A DNA stretch of 14,713 nucleotides from JAAFIP01 sp031390175 (GCA_031390175.1 JANMTF010000334.1:1-14713); one strand, 5' to 3'; counted from the stretch's first letter, positions 1 through 7,035 are shown. Numbers and translations are program-made. The notes: generated from the letters alone by a model not told the origin.

Positions 1-190
1 TCGCCGAGGAAATCTGACAGAAAACTACCGGTAGCGCGCTACTTTGGTCACACACGGATTGGTGTTTATCAGCCGACCGATTTCTGGTACTCCAGCATGT
101 GGGCGGTTTAAAAACACCTCACCGTGCGTACAGAGTCCCTCTTCAAGTATTGATGGTTACAGGCCTACGAGATTGCCCAAGACATCACCG
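1..190. other. Gene-free stretch downstream of glcF
   Basis: No convincing coding region is seen. Short reading frames here have no plausible ribosome binding site and resemble no family I know. The stretch contains a perfect 12-bp palindrome, GTAGCGCGCTAC, at 31-42 and a small hairpin, CTGG-TACT-CCAG, at 84-95. Either could lie in the 3' untranslated region of glcF, which ends at 191 on the minus strand, but neither has a T-run marking a clear terminator. Confidence 0.5.
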
Positions 191-1411
191 TTACAGCGCA
201 TCATCCAACACCTCCACCCAATGCCGCACCGGCGTCGCGGTGCCGCTTTGCAAGTGCGTGATACACCCAATGTTGGCTGAGATGATTTGCGTGGGCTGTG
301 CCTCTTGCAAATGGCCCAGCTTGCGGTCGCGTAGCTGGTACGAAATCTCCGGGTTCAGCACGCTGTAGGTACCCGCTGAGCCGCAGCACAGATGGGCTTC
401 GCTGTTGGCCACTTTCACGTCAAAGCCTAAATCGCCCAGGTGTTTCTCTACACCGCCTTTGAGCTGCTGACCGTGCTGCAAGGTGCAAGGCGGGTGGAAG
501 GCCATCGCGGCACTGGGTGCTTTGACCTTGCCTTGCAAGTTTTCCACCAGCATGGGCAGCAATTCGCTCAGGTCTTGGGTCATCGCGCTGATGCGGGCAG
601 CTTTGGCGGCGTACTGCGTATCGTCTTTCAAAATGTGGCCGTACTCCTTGACCGTCACGCCGCAGCCTGAGGCGTTCATCACTATCGCTTCGACCGCACT
701 GTTCTCTACATAGGGCCACCAGGCGTCGATATTGGCGCGCATTTGCGCTTTGCCGCCATCGTGGTCGTTCAGGTGGAACTTGACTGCCCCGCAGCAGCCC
801 GCCTTGGCGGCCAGCACGGTTTGGATACCGGCTGCGTCCAGCACGCGGGCAGTGGAGGCGTTGATATTGGGGGCCATGGTGGGTTGCACACAGCCGCCCA
901 ACATCAGCACCTTGCGGGCATGCTCACGGGTAGGCCAGGCCTTGGCGGTTTGTTTGGCGGGCACTTTGGCTTGCAGCGCTGCTGGCAGCAGGCCGCGCAC
1001 GGCTTGGCCCATCTTCATCGCGGGTGCAAACAGGGGCGATGGCAGGCCTTCTTTCAGTGCCCAGCGCAGGGCTTTCTCGCCCAGCGGGCGTTCGACTTTC
1101 TCGTCTACCAGCTTGCGGCCAATGTCTACCAAGTGGCCGTACTGCACGCCGCTGGGGCAGGTAGTTTCGCAGTTGCGGCAGGTCAGGCAGCGGTCCAGGT
1201 GCAGCTGCGTCTTGCGCGTGGGCACAGCGCCTTCGAGCACCTGTTTGATGAGGTAAATGCGGCCGCGCGGGCCGTCCAGCTCGTCGCCCAGCAGCTGGTA
1301 GGTGGGGCAGGTGGCGGTGCAAAAACCGCAGTGCACGCATTTGCGCAAAATGGCTTCGGCATCGCGGCCTTCGACCGTGTTGGCGTATTCGGGGCTGAGG
1401 TTAGTTTGCAT
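191..1411 (-). CDS. glcF: Glycolate oxidase iron-sulfur subunit GlcF
   Basis: GlcF is the iron-sulfur subunit of glycolate oxidase, which oxidises glycolate to glyoxylate at the inner face of the cytoplasmic membrane and passes electrons to the respiratory chain. The 406-residue product matches the usual length of about 407. Two 4Fe-4S clusters are visible: C25-x2-C28-x2-C31-x3-C35-P and C75-x2-C78-x2-C81-x3-C85-P. Two CCG motifs (206-208 and 342-344) belong to the two cysteine-rich domains of the heterodisulfide-reductase-like fold. The frame opens 22 codons further upstream, but that extension would overlap the end of glcE and lacks family similarity, so the ATG at 1411 is preferred. It starts 16 bp after glcE on the same strand, so the two are surely co-transcribed. 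Functional assignment is strong; the exact substrate among 2-hydroxy acids is inferred from the GlcE partner. Confidence 0.95.
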   Translation of the reverse strand: MQTNLSPEYANTVEGRDAEAILRKCVHCGFCTATCPTYQLLGDELDGPRGRIYLIKQVLEGAVPTRKTQLHLDRCLTCRNCETTCPSGVQYGHLVDIGRKLVDEKVERPLGEKALRWALKEGLPSPLFAPAMKMGQAVRGLLPAALQAKVPAKQTAKAWPTREHARKVLMLGGCVQPTMAPNINASTARVLDAAGIQTVLAAKAGCCGAVKFHLNDHDGGKAQMRANIDAWWPYVENSAVEAIVMNASGCGVTVKEYGHILKDDTQYAAKAARISAMTQDLSELLPMLVENLQGKVKAPSAAMAFHPPCTLQHGQQLKGGVEKHLGDLGFDVKVANSEAHLCCGSAGTYSVLNPEISYQLRDRKLGHLQEAQPTQIISANIGCITHLQSGTATPVRHWVEVLDDAL

Positions 1412-1427
1412 GGGGTGTCCCGAAAAT

Positions 1428-2612
1428 TTAGGCAAACCACGGCATGCGGCCGGGGTTAAAAATGCCTGCCGGGTCAAACTCAGCTTTGAGCTGGCGGTGG
1501 ATCTTGTCCAAGGGCGATTTTAAGGTGTCAAACCGGTCTGTAGCGCCCTGTAATATTGCGGTAGCAGCTACAAATAAAGTAGCACCGCCACCGGCTTGTT
1601 GAGCCGCCGCGCGGATGCTCGAGCCGTCTTGCACAGGTGCCCACAGCCAGCGCTGCGCGCCGTGCCAGTCGATGAGCTGGGCGTAGGGCAGATCCAGCGC
1701 AGGGGCGGTTTGCGGCAGGCTCAGGCGCCACAGACAAGCCTGCGGCGACGGCGGCTGTAGAAAAAAGGGCAACTGCAAGTCGCGGCATCGCGTCCAGTCG
1801 GCCACGGTTTGGGCGTTGTCCATGCGCTGGCCAGGGTGCTGTGCCAGCATTTTTCGGCAGGCGGCCTCGACCGCAGCCAACGCGCCGCGCAGACGCACAA
1901 ATAGCACGGGCTTGTCGCCATCCTGCACCCAGTTACTGGCGTTCAGGGGCAGTGGCTCGCCGCCCCAGTGGTTTAGCTGCTTGAGCGCGACTGCTTGCGG
2001 CATCTCAAAGCACAGCGTGGCCTCGGCGGGCGCGACCGGTAGCACTTTGAGGGACACCTCGGTGATGACACCCAACATGCCCCAGCTGCCAGCAATGAGG
2101 CGCGACACGTCGTACCCCGCCACGTTTTTCATCACGGTGCCGCCAAAGCTCAGGTGTTCGGCCTTGCCGTTGAGCATGTGCACGCCCAGCACGTAATCGC
2201 GCACGCCGCCTACGCTGGCGCGGGCCGGGCCACTCAGGCCAGCGGCCACCATGCCGCCGACCGTCCCTGTGGGGGCGGCGGCGGCTTTGCCGCTGTGTTG
2301 TGGAGCCTGTGCGCCTGAGGCTGCAGAGGCGCTCCCCGCCACGCTAAAACGGGGTGGCTCAAAGGGCAGGCACTGGCCTTGCTCTGCCAGCGCGGCCTCT
2401 AGCTGCGCCAGTGGGGTGCCCGCCTTCACCGTCACCACCAGCTCGCTGGGTTCGTAGCTGACGATGCCTTGCAGCGGGGCTATGTCCAGCACCTCGCCCG
2501 TCAAGTTCTGGCCATAAAAGTCTTTGCTGCCGCCCCCACGTATGCGCAGCGGCGTGCGGGCGGCGCTGGCGCTGCGGATCTGCTCTGTAATTGTGTGGAG
2601 TTCTGGGTGCAT
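1428..2612 (-). CDS. glcE: Glycolate oxidase FAD-binding subunit GlcE
   Basis: GlcE is the second FAD-binding subunit of glycolate oxidase, a member of the PCMH-type FAD-linked oxidases. The 394-residue product shows the family signature: RGGGSKDFYG near 25-34, GTVGGMVAAGLSGP at 116-129 in the FAD-binding region, VMKNVAGYDVSRL at 160-172, and the C-terminal FNPGRM at 385-390. It is about 44 residues longer than E. coli GlcE (350) because of two insertions. One is an Ala/Ser-rich stretch at about 91-113, just after the conserved FEPP. The other is at about 345-358 and coincides with a dispersed DNA repeat (1541-1585). The ATG at 2612 is chosen because similarity begins right there; an ATG at 2672 would add 20 residues of no recognisable character. 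No strong Shine-Dalgarno is visible. glcF follows 16 bp downstream. glcD, commonly next to glcE, is not upstream here. Confidence 0.93.
   Translation of the reverse strand: MHPELHTITEQIRSASAARTPLRIRGGGSKDFYGQNLTGEVLDIAPLQGIVSYEPSELVVTVKAGTPLAQLEAALAEQGQCLPFEPPRFSVAGSASAASGAQAPQHSGKAAAAPTGTVGGMVAAGLSGPARASVGGVRDYVLGVHMLNGKAEHLSFGGTVMKNVAGYDVSRLIAGSWGMLGVITEVSLKVLPVAPAEATLCFEMPQAVALKQLNHWGGEPLPLNASNWVQDGDKPVLFVRLRGALAAVEAACRKMLAQHPGQRMDNAQTVADWTRCRDLQLPFFLQPPSPQACLWRLSLPQTAPALDLPYAQLIDWHGAQRWLWAPVQDGSSIRAAAQQAGGGATLFVAATAILQGATDRFDTLKSPLDKIHRQLKAEFDPAGIFNPGRMPWFA
1541..1585. repeat. Dispersed AGCAGCTA repeat, copy A, inside glcE
   Basis: This copy shares the 15-mer TGCGGTAGCAGCTAC exactly with copy D (11052-11094). 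It has the same order of blocks as copies B and D: GCCCT, then the core, then an AT-rich stretch, then AGC. In the minus-strand glcE frame it encodes about residues 345-358, with AT-ending codons (TTA, TTT, GTA, ATA, TTA) that stand out from the GC-rich codons on each side. E. coli GlcE has no counterpart to this segment. The copy keeps the frame open, so the gene appears intact. Confidence 0.72.
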
Positions 2613-2831
2613 GGGGCAATGGTAGCCGCTACGGTGCACGCATGCCGCCGCTGGCGCGTGAATTTTCTGCAAGCCGGGTTTGAGTGATTTTGCTTTGGGC
2701 TAGCGTTGCCAGAAGCGGTGTGCACAGCGCCAGAACGGACGGCTGCCAACTACCCGTTAAAATACCCGGTATCACTCTGTATTGCGCGGCCCAGGCTGCC
2801 AAGTATTTTTATCTATTTTGAGGATTTCACG
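2613..2831. promoter_or_regulatory. Divergent promoter region, glcE / small membrane protein
   Basis: This 219-bp gap lies between the divergent starts of glcE (minus) and the 49-residue gene (plus), so promoters for both are expected here. A possible -10 element, TAAAAT, is at 2758-2763 on the plus strand, but no good -35 sits at the right distance. No operator-like palindrome is obvious. The assignment rests on gene layout rather than on strong motifs. Confidence 0.35.
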
Positions 2832-2981
2832 ATGTCTGCTCCCGCACACCACGCTACCGACAACCACGCCGCTGAAGTCGATGGCGTTGAGGCGATTGTT
2901 CCGCTGATGCCTATCGTGTTGCCATTTGTGGGCGCAGTGACGATGCTGCTCATTGCCTTCATTGCCGTGTTCATGGCCTGA
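2832..2981 (+). CDS. Small single-span membrane protein of unknown function
   Basis: A 49-residue protein. The first 20 residues are polar and His/Asp/Glu-rich (MSAPAHHATDNHAAEVDGVE). Residues 21-49 form one long hydrophobic segment with two prolines (P24, P27, P31 region), ending with no charged tail. The start at 2832 is supported by GAGGA at 2820-2824, 7 nt upstream; the longer in-frame opening from 2706 lacks such a site. The look is that of a small accessory subunit of a membrane complex, with the N-terminus probably in the cytoplasm, but I recognise no family. It is divergent from glcE and convergent with modC, so context does not fix its role. A real gene is likely given the ribosome binding site and the clean membrane segment. 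Confidence 0.7.
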   Translation: MSAPAHHATDNHAAEVDGVEAIVPLMPIVLPFVGAVTMLLIAFIAVFMA

Positions 2982-3017
2982 GCGCCGCTCATCCATACTT
3001 TCAAGTACTTTGGGGCT

Positions 3018-3063
3018 TTGGCCCTTTAGAAAATTGCGGGAGCAGCTATTAAATATATAGTGC
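3018..3063. repeat. Dispersed AGCAGCTA repeat, copy B, intergenic
   Basis: This copy lies between the convergent ends of the 49-residue gene and modC. It reads TTGGCCCTTTAG, then TTGCGGGAGCAGCTA, then an AT-rich stretch ending ATAGTGC, and aligns without gaps to copy D. It includes GGGC-TTTG-GCCC (3013-3024), a weak hairpin, so it may end up in the 3' ends of both transcripts. No separate rho-independent terminator is visible for modC. Confidence 0.72.
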
Positions 3064-3076
3064 TTTTTGTGTCACG

Positions 3077-4357
3077 TTAACGCAATGGCATGATGTGCAG
3101 CGCCTGCGGCGGCAGGTGCAGCAGCAGCTCGGCGCCCACGCTGGCGCGCAGGCTGCGCAGCAAAGCGGTGGATAAATTCAAGACCACACTGTCGCCCACT
3201 GGGGTGCCATGCACCATCAGCTTGCACACGCTGATCTCCCCCAAGGGCAGCATTTCTACCAAACGGCAGGGCAAAAAATTGTCCTGAACCACCCATGGGT
3301 TCGCAGCCAAGGTATCTCCCGCCGCATTGTGCGCCCCCAGCACCTGCACCAAATCCCCCGCCATGACCCACGTCACTGCGGTGTCGTTGGCAATTTTGCC
3401 TTTGTCGGGTACACCCAGCACCAGCTTGCCCCAGTGCATCTGGCCCATGCCTACCGCGCTTTCTGGCACGTAAACGCTTGGCGCAGGCGCGGTATAGAAC
3501 TGCCCGGCAAAATGGTTATGGATGCCCACCAGCTCGGCTACGCGCGCATTGCGCGGGCTGCGCAGCACGCGCTCGGGTGGGCCGCTTTGCAGGGTGGTGC
3601 CGCCGTCCACTATCACCACTTTGTCAGCCAGACGGCGCGCCTCGGCCAGGTCGTGGGTAACCAAAACAATGGGCATTTGCAAGCTGGCATGCAACTTGGC
3701 CAGCTCGCGGTACAGCACCTGGCGCATGGGGGCATCTACGGCAGAAAACGGCTCGTCCAGCAGCAGCACGCCGCTCGGGGCTGCCGCCTCAGTGGGCGCG
3801 CCGTCCAGCGGCACGATGCGCACCAATGCACGCGCCAGCGCCACGCGCTGTTGCTGCCCGCCGCTCAGCTGGTGCGGCCGTCGGTGCGCTAAGTCGGCCA
3901 GGCCCATGCGGGCCAGCAGGGCCATGGATTTTGCATACTTTTGGTCTTTAGTCCAATAGGCAATTGCGCAAACAGCTACGTTTTCAAGAGCGCTTAGATG
4001 CGGAAAAAGCGCGTATTGCTGGAACACCAAGCCGACGCGCCGCGCTTGGGGCGCTAAGGCAATGCCGCGTGCGCTGTCAAACCATACGGCTTCTGGTGCG
4101 GCTGGGTCTGAGATGGTAGCGGAGCCTGTACCGGCGTTTGCATGCCCAGCGGGTAGAGCGGGCACAGCACCCCAGTGCACCATGCCTTGCAAACTGGGTG
4201 AGTGGTACAGCCCGGCTACAGCGCGCAGCAAAGTGGTTTTGCCGCTGCCCGATGGGCCAACCAGTGCCACCAGTTCGCCGGGTGCGCAGTCAAACTCGGC
4301 TTGCAAGCGCACGGGTGCGGTGCTTTGCAAAGACACATGCAAGTGGCGATGGTTCAT
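3077..4357 (-). CDS. modC: Molybdate ABC transporter ATP-binding protein ModC
   Basis: ModC is the cytoplasmic ATPase of the molybdate importer. The 426-residue protein has all ABC motifs: Walker A GPSGSGKT at 34-41, Q-loop Q113, signature LSGGQ at 164-168, Walker B VLLLDE at 197-202 and the switch histidine H235. A C-terminal regulatory part (about 280-426) fits the TOBE/Mop-type domain of ModC. It is about 74 residues longer than E. coli ModC (352). Visible additions are a Gly/Ala-rich stretch at about 63-88 between Walker A and the Q-loop, a peptide at about 127-144 just before the signature region that derives from a dispersed repeat, and a short one at about 184-195 before Walker B. The ATG at 4357 overlaps the modB stop as ATGA, which points to translational coupling and fixes the start. 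Molybdate rather than tungstate or sulfate is inferred from the ModB/ModA relatives. Confidence 0.92.
   Translation of the reverse strand: MNHRHLHVSLQSTAPVRLQAEFDCAPGELVALVGPSGSGKTTLLRAVAGLYHSPSLQGMVHWGAVPALPAGHANAGTGSATISDPAAPEAVWFDSARGIALAPQARRVGLVFQQYALFPHLSALENVAVCAIAYWTKDQKYAKSMALLARMGLADLAHRRPHQLSGGQQQRVALARALVRIVPLDGAPTEAAAPSGVLLLDEPFSAVDAPMRQVLYRELAKLHASLQMPIVLVTHDLAEARRLADKVVIVDGGTTLQSGPPERVLRSPRNARVAELVGIHNHFAGQFYTAPAPSVYVPESAVGMGQMHWGKLVLGVPDKGKIANDTAVTWVMAGDLVQVLGAHNAAGDTLAANPWVVQDNFLPCRLVEMLPLGEISVCKLMVHGTPVGDSVVLNLSTALLRSLRASVGAELLLHLPPQALHIMPLR
3940..3993. repeat. Dispersed AGCAGCTA-type repeat, copy C, inside modC
   Basis: The sequence runs TTGGTCTTTAGTCCAATAGG, then a GCGCAAACAGCTA core and an AAGAGCGC end. 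This is the longer form of the same repeat family and resembles the Comamonadaceae intergenic repeat I know in the form TTGGCCTCTAGCCC...GCGC.AGCAGCTA. In the modC frame it encodes about residues 122-140, using AT-rich codons (AAT/AAA/TAT/ATT type), and accounts for most of a peptide absent from typical ModC proteins. The frame is preserved. Confidence 0.65.
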
Positions 4358-5016
4358 GGGGTTTTTGTCCGCCGGTCGCTGCTAAACACCGCAATCAGCG
4401 CCGTCATAGAGCAGACCACCAACGCCAGCGCCATACTGTGCGCGCCCACATCGTCAAAGGATTGCACTCGGTCGTAGATCGCCACACTCAGGGTTTTAGT
4501 TTCGCCGGGGATAGAGCCCCCCACCATCAGCACCACGCCAAACTCGCCCACGGTGTGCGCCGCCGTCATGGCAACGCCCGCCAGCACACCGGGCCAGGCC
4601 AGCGGTAGCTCTATCTTTGTAAACGTGCGCCACGGGCTCAGGCCGCCCACCCATGCGGCTTCGCGCACGCTGGGCGACAAGGCAGCAAAGGCGCGCTCGA
4701 TGGGCTGCACCATGAAGGGGATGTTGACCAACAAAGAAGCGAGCAGCAAACCCTCAAAACAGAACACCACACGCAAGTTCAAGTGCGCCAGTAACCATGC
4801 GCCCAGGGGCGACGCAGGCCCCAAAGCAGTCAAAAAGTAAAACCCTATCACCGTGGGCGGCAGCAACAGGGGCAGCAGTATCAGCGCCTGCACCCAGGGC
4901 TTGGCGCGGCTCGCTGTGGTGGCCAGCCAGCGCGCCAGCCAGAGACAGGGCGGCAGTAGCAGCGCCGCCGTCCATAGCGCGAGGGTGAGTGATACGTGAG
5001 CTGCCTGCCAATCCAT
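4354..5016 (-). CDS. modB: Molybdate ABC transporter permease ModB
   Basis: ModB is the membrane subunit that forms the molybdate channel with ModC bound on the cytoplasmic side. The 220-residue protein (E. coli ModB 229) has about five hydrophobic segments, at roughly 10-30, 43-64, 84-102, 143-165 and 195-212. The permease EAA loop is at about 119-142 (EAAWVGGLSPWRTFTKIELP), which docks on the ATPase. The stretch around 150-182, with the motif HTVGEFGVVLMVGGSIPGET, is typical of ModB. The ATG at 5016 matches the family start; the Shine-Dalgarno is weak (AATGGA). The gene ends in an ATGA overlap with modC. Upstream there is a terminator at 5054-5079, so a promoter must lie in the short gap 5017-5053 or transcription must read through. 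Confidence 0.93.
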   Translation of the reverse strand: MDWQAAHVSLTLALWTAALLLPPCLWLARWLATTASRAKPWVQALILLPLLLPPTVIGFYFLTALGPASPLGAWLLAHLNLRVVFCFEGLLLASLLVNIPFMVQPIERAFAALSPSVREAAWVGGLSPWRTFTKIELPLAWPGVLAGVAMTAAHTVGEFGVVLMVGGSIPGETKTLSVAIYDRVQSFDDVGAHSMALALVVCSMTALIAVFSSDRRTKTP

Positions 5017-5053
5017 GCATCCATTATCTATGCTGGCTTGGTGATAAACGCAA

Positions 5054-5079
5054 AAACGCCCGCTGGTGGGCGGGCGTTT
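5054..5079 (-). terminator. Rho-independent terminator after the 579-aa DUF11 gene
   Basis: A perfect 10-bp stem AAACGCCCGC / GCGGGCGTTT closes a 6-nt loop (TGGTGG). Read on the minus strand, the stem is followed by TTTTTG, a good T-run. It lies about 40 bp after the stop at 5118 and just before modB, so it ends the DUF11 transcript and isolates modBC. On the plus strand it is followed by CTTTT, so weak bidirectional activity is possible. Confidence 0.85.
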
Positions 5080-5117
5080 CTTTTGGCAGCGAAGTCGTAT
5101 CGCGCCTTACCTCGCCA

Positions 5118-6857
5118 TTACTGCCCAGTGGCTGTCACATTGCAGTTAACGATCAATGTCACCGTGCTGTTGGCTGGGAAGGTGCCAATGGTCTCACCGG
5201 TACTGAAGAAGTTGGTAGATCCACTGAGCACCAGCGTACCCTGCGGCAGCAGGCTACTTGGGCAGGATGCACCACCGGTGGTGCCGGTGCAGATGACCGA
5301 GGTGCACACCAAACCAGCAGATGATGCATCTTTGACCACTGCGCCGTTGGCCGCCGATGGCCCACCGTTGGCAAAGGTCACCGTGTAGGCCGTGGTGCTG
5401 CCAGCCACCAAGCTGCTGACGCCGTTGGTTTTGGAAACCGACAGGCTAGCCACTTGGCCGATGGTAACCACTACGGTGCTGGAGTTATTGCCCAAGTTCG
5501 GATCGATGGTGCCGACCGGCGCAGTGACGCTAGCGGTATTGGTCTGTGTGCCAGTGGCGCCAGGTGCCACGCTGACCTGGAAGGTCACGGTGGCTACTTG
5601 ACCGCTGGCCAGGGTGCTGGTGCCGCTGATGGTGCTGTCCGCTGCTGCCGCTGTGATGCCGCCGTTGGTGACGATGCCGGTAATGGTGCCCAGGCCTGCT
5701 GGCAGAGTGTCCGTCCAGGTGGCATCGGTCACGGCGCTGGGGCCGTTGTTGCCTATCACGATGGTGTAGGTGAAGGTGCCGCCTGCGCTTGGCGTGGCGT
5801 TGCCGGTGGTCTTGGTGATGACCAGGTCAGCCACTGGCGTGACGGTGATGGCCACGCTGCTGGAGTTGTTGGCCAAGTTCGGGTCGATGGTGCCCGCTGG
5901 TGCAGTGACGTTGGCGGTGTTGGTGAGCACGCCGCTGGCGCTGCCTGCCACGCTGACCTGGAAGGTCACGGTGGCCGACAAGCCGCTGGCCAGGGTGCTG
6001 GTGCCGCTGATGGTGCTGCCTGCCGCCGTGGCACTGATGCCTGCCGTTGGCACGATGTTGGTGATGGTGCCCAAGCCTGCTGGCAGGGTGTCGGTCCAGG
6101 TGGCGTTGGTCACAGCACTGGGGCCGTTGTTGACGATCACGATGGTGTAGGTGAAGGTGCCGCCTGCGCTTGGCGTGGCGTTGCCGGTGGTCTTGGTGAT
6201 GACCAGGTCAGCAGACGGGCTCACCGTCAAGGTGGCGGTGATCAGAGTTGGGTTGGCACCGACGGAGGTAGTCAACGAGCCTGCGGGAATCGTGTTGGGC
6301 TCTTGCGGTGAGGTGATGGAGGTAACCACAGCCGAGACAGAACAGCTTGCATTGGGTGGAATGAGCGTCCCTACTGGCAACGATAACTGACCAGCATTCG
6401 GGGTAGCAGTGACCGCTCCCACAAGGCAGGTGGTAGCGGCGAGTGTCGTGGTCGCGTTGGTCATGCCCGAAGGATAAATATCGGTAAAGGCTGTGCTGAA
6501 AGTAGCAGAGACCAGCTTGTGGGTGTTGGTGAAGGTGATCACCAGCAATGAGGTGCCACCGGCATCGATGGTCGTTGGGCTGAATGTTTTGGAAACCAAG
6601 GGGACGCTGGCGGTGATGGTGTCATTGTCGGGGGCACTACAGACACCAGCAACGCAACCGGGGGCCACATTGGTATTGGTGACGGTCGCGGGGGCCGATA
6701 TAGAAGCTGTGTTGGTGATTTGGGTTTGCGCAAATGCAAGCTGCGGGATGGCAAGCGATGCCAACAAGCCCATCAACAGAGACAACATGCCAAAGGCTTT
6801 GGTGATGTTGAATCGAGAAAGCGCACAAAGGCTGAACAACTTAGCTATCACGGGCAT
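5118..6857 (-). CDS. Secreted DUF11-repeat surface protein, 579 aa
   Basis: The product has a long signal peptide (cleavage probably after AFA at 41-43, leaving QTQITN). A unique N-terminal region follows (44-215, with a cysteine pair near 68-73). Then come two near-identical 127-residue DUF11 repeats (216-342 and 343-469, each beginning ADLVITKTTGNATPSAGG), then a different terminal module (470-579) with C518, C523, C532 and C572. DUF11 modules are Ig-like beta-sandwich repeats found in secreted and cell-surface proteins; no enzymatic role is suggested. The ATG at 6857 is chosen because TTTGGAG lies just upstream (GGAG, about 5-6 nt spacing) and a proper signal peptide begins there; the frame is open 22 codons further. 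No C-terminal membrane span, IPTL/PEP-CTERM tail, LPXTG or autotransporter barrel is seen. A terminator follows at 5054-5079. A role in adhesion or the cell envelope is inferred only. Confidence 0.88.
   Translation of the reverse strand: MPVIAKLFSLCALSRFNITKAFGMLSLLMGLLASLAIPQLAFAQTQITNTASISAPATVTNTNVAPGCVAGVCSAPDNDTITASVPLVSKTFSPTTIDAGGTSLLVITFTNTHKLVSATFSTAFTDIYPSGMTNATTTLAATTCLVGAVTATPNAGQLSLPVGTLIPPNASCSVSAVVTSITSPQEPNTIPAGSLTTSVGANPTLITATLTVSPSADLVITKTTGNATPSAGGTFTYTIVIVNNGPSAVTNATWTDTLPAGLGTITNIVPTAGISATAAGSTISGTSTLASGLSATVTFQVSVAGSASGVLTNTANVTAPAGTIDPNLANNSSSVAITVTPVADLVITKTTGNATPSAGGTFTYTIVIGNNGPSAVTDATWTDTLPAGLGTITGIVTNGGITAAAADSTISGTSTLASGQVATVTFQVSVAPGATGTQTNTASVTAPVGTIDPNLGNNSSTVVVTIGQVASLSVSKTNGVSSLVAGSTTAYTVTFANGGPSAANGAVVKDASSAGLVCTSVICTGTTGGASCPSSLLPQGTLVLSGSTNFFSTGETIGTFPANSTVTLIVNCNVTATGQ
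5121..5450 (-). repeat. Shared C-terminal module, copy in the 579-aa protein
   Basis: This codes for residues 470-579, beginning ASLSVSKTNG and ending NCNVTATGQ just before the stop. A hand alignment with the last 112 residues of the 1139-aa protein gives about 78 identities in 110 positions, including all four cysteines. DNA similarity is also clear near the 3' end (for example ACTGCCCAGTGGC in both). It points to duplication or exchange between the two genes. Confidence 0.85.
5451..5831 (-). repeat. DUF11 tandem repeat unit 2 (381 bp)
   Basis: This is the second of two 381-bp tandem units and encodes residues 343-469. Its 5' end on the coding strand (plus-strand 5755-5831) is identical over 77 bp to 6136-6212 in unit 1. 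The protein copies share ADLVITKTTGNATPSAGG, NNGPSAVT, WTDTLPAGLGTIT and STISGTSTLASG. Confidence 0.9.
5832..6212 (-). repeat. DUF11 tandem repeat unit 1 (381 bp)
   Basis: This is the first of the two tandem units and encodes residues 216-342. The period is exactly 381 bp (127 codons), so loss or gain of a unit by recombination would keep the frame. The two units differ mainly in the middle and at the end (for example GSASGVLTN against GATGTQTN). Confidence 0.9.
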
Positions 6858-7035
6858 GGGAACTCCAAATAGTATTTCTATGGTTGTAACCAAACAACCC
6901 GCTTTGAAATTTTGTAATTGCAAAGCATTAATAATTACATATTAATACTATATTTTACTTTTTTTTAAAGGCATTTAAGCCCGGATACTGAAAATAAACA
7001 CCAAATAAGGCGATTTTCCAGGATGCCGATGCGTT
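6858..7035 (-). promoter_or_regulatory. AT-rich promoter region of the 579-aa DUF11 gene
   Basis: The gap between the two DUF11 genes contains a very AT-rich core (about 6905-6968, with a long A/T run TTTACTTTTTTTTAAA at 6956-6970). This contrasts with the GC-rich genes around it and is a likely promoter or upstream element for the gene starting at 6857. Several TATTAAT/TAATTA stretches could serve as -10 boxes; I cannot choose one. No clear terminator for the upstream 1139-aa gene (stop at 7036) is seen, so read-through is possible. Confidence 0.45.

Noticed and set aside
743..1459. Long plus-strand open frame opposite glcF
   Set aside because: It lies wholly opposite glcF, whose cysteine motifs are unmistakable; the composition is a mirror of GC-rich third positions.
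3209..3892. 227-codon plus-strand frame opposite modC
   Set aside because: Antisense to the ABC motifs of modC, His/Gln-rich as expected from reverse translation of that gene, and with no ribosome binding site.
5454..6311. 285-codon plus-strand frame opposite the DUF11 repeats
   Set aside because: It has its own internal repeats only because the DUF11 units repeat; no start signal or family similarity.
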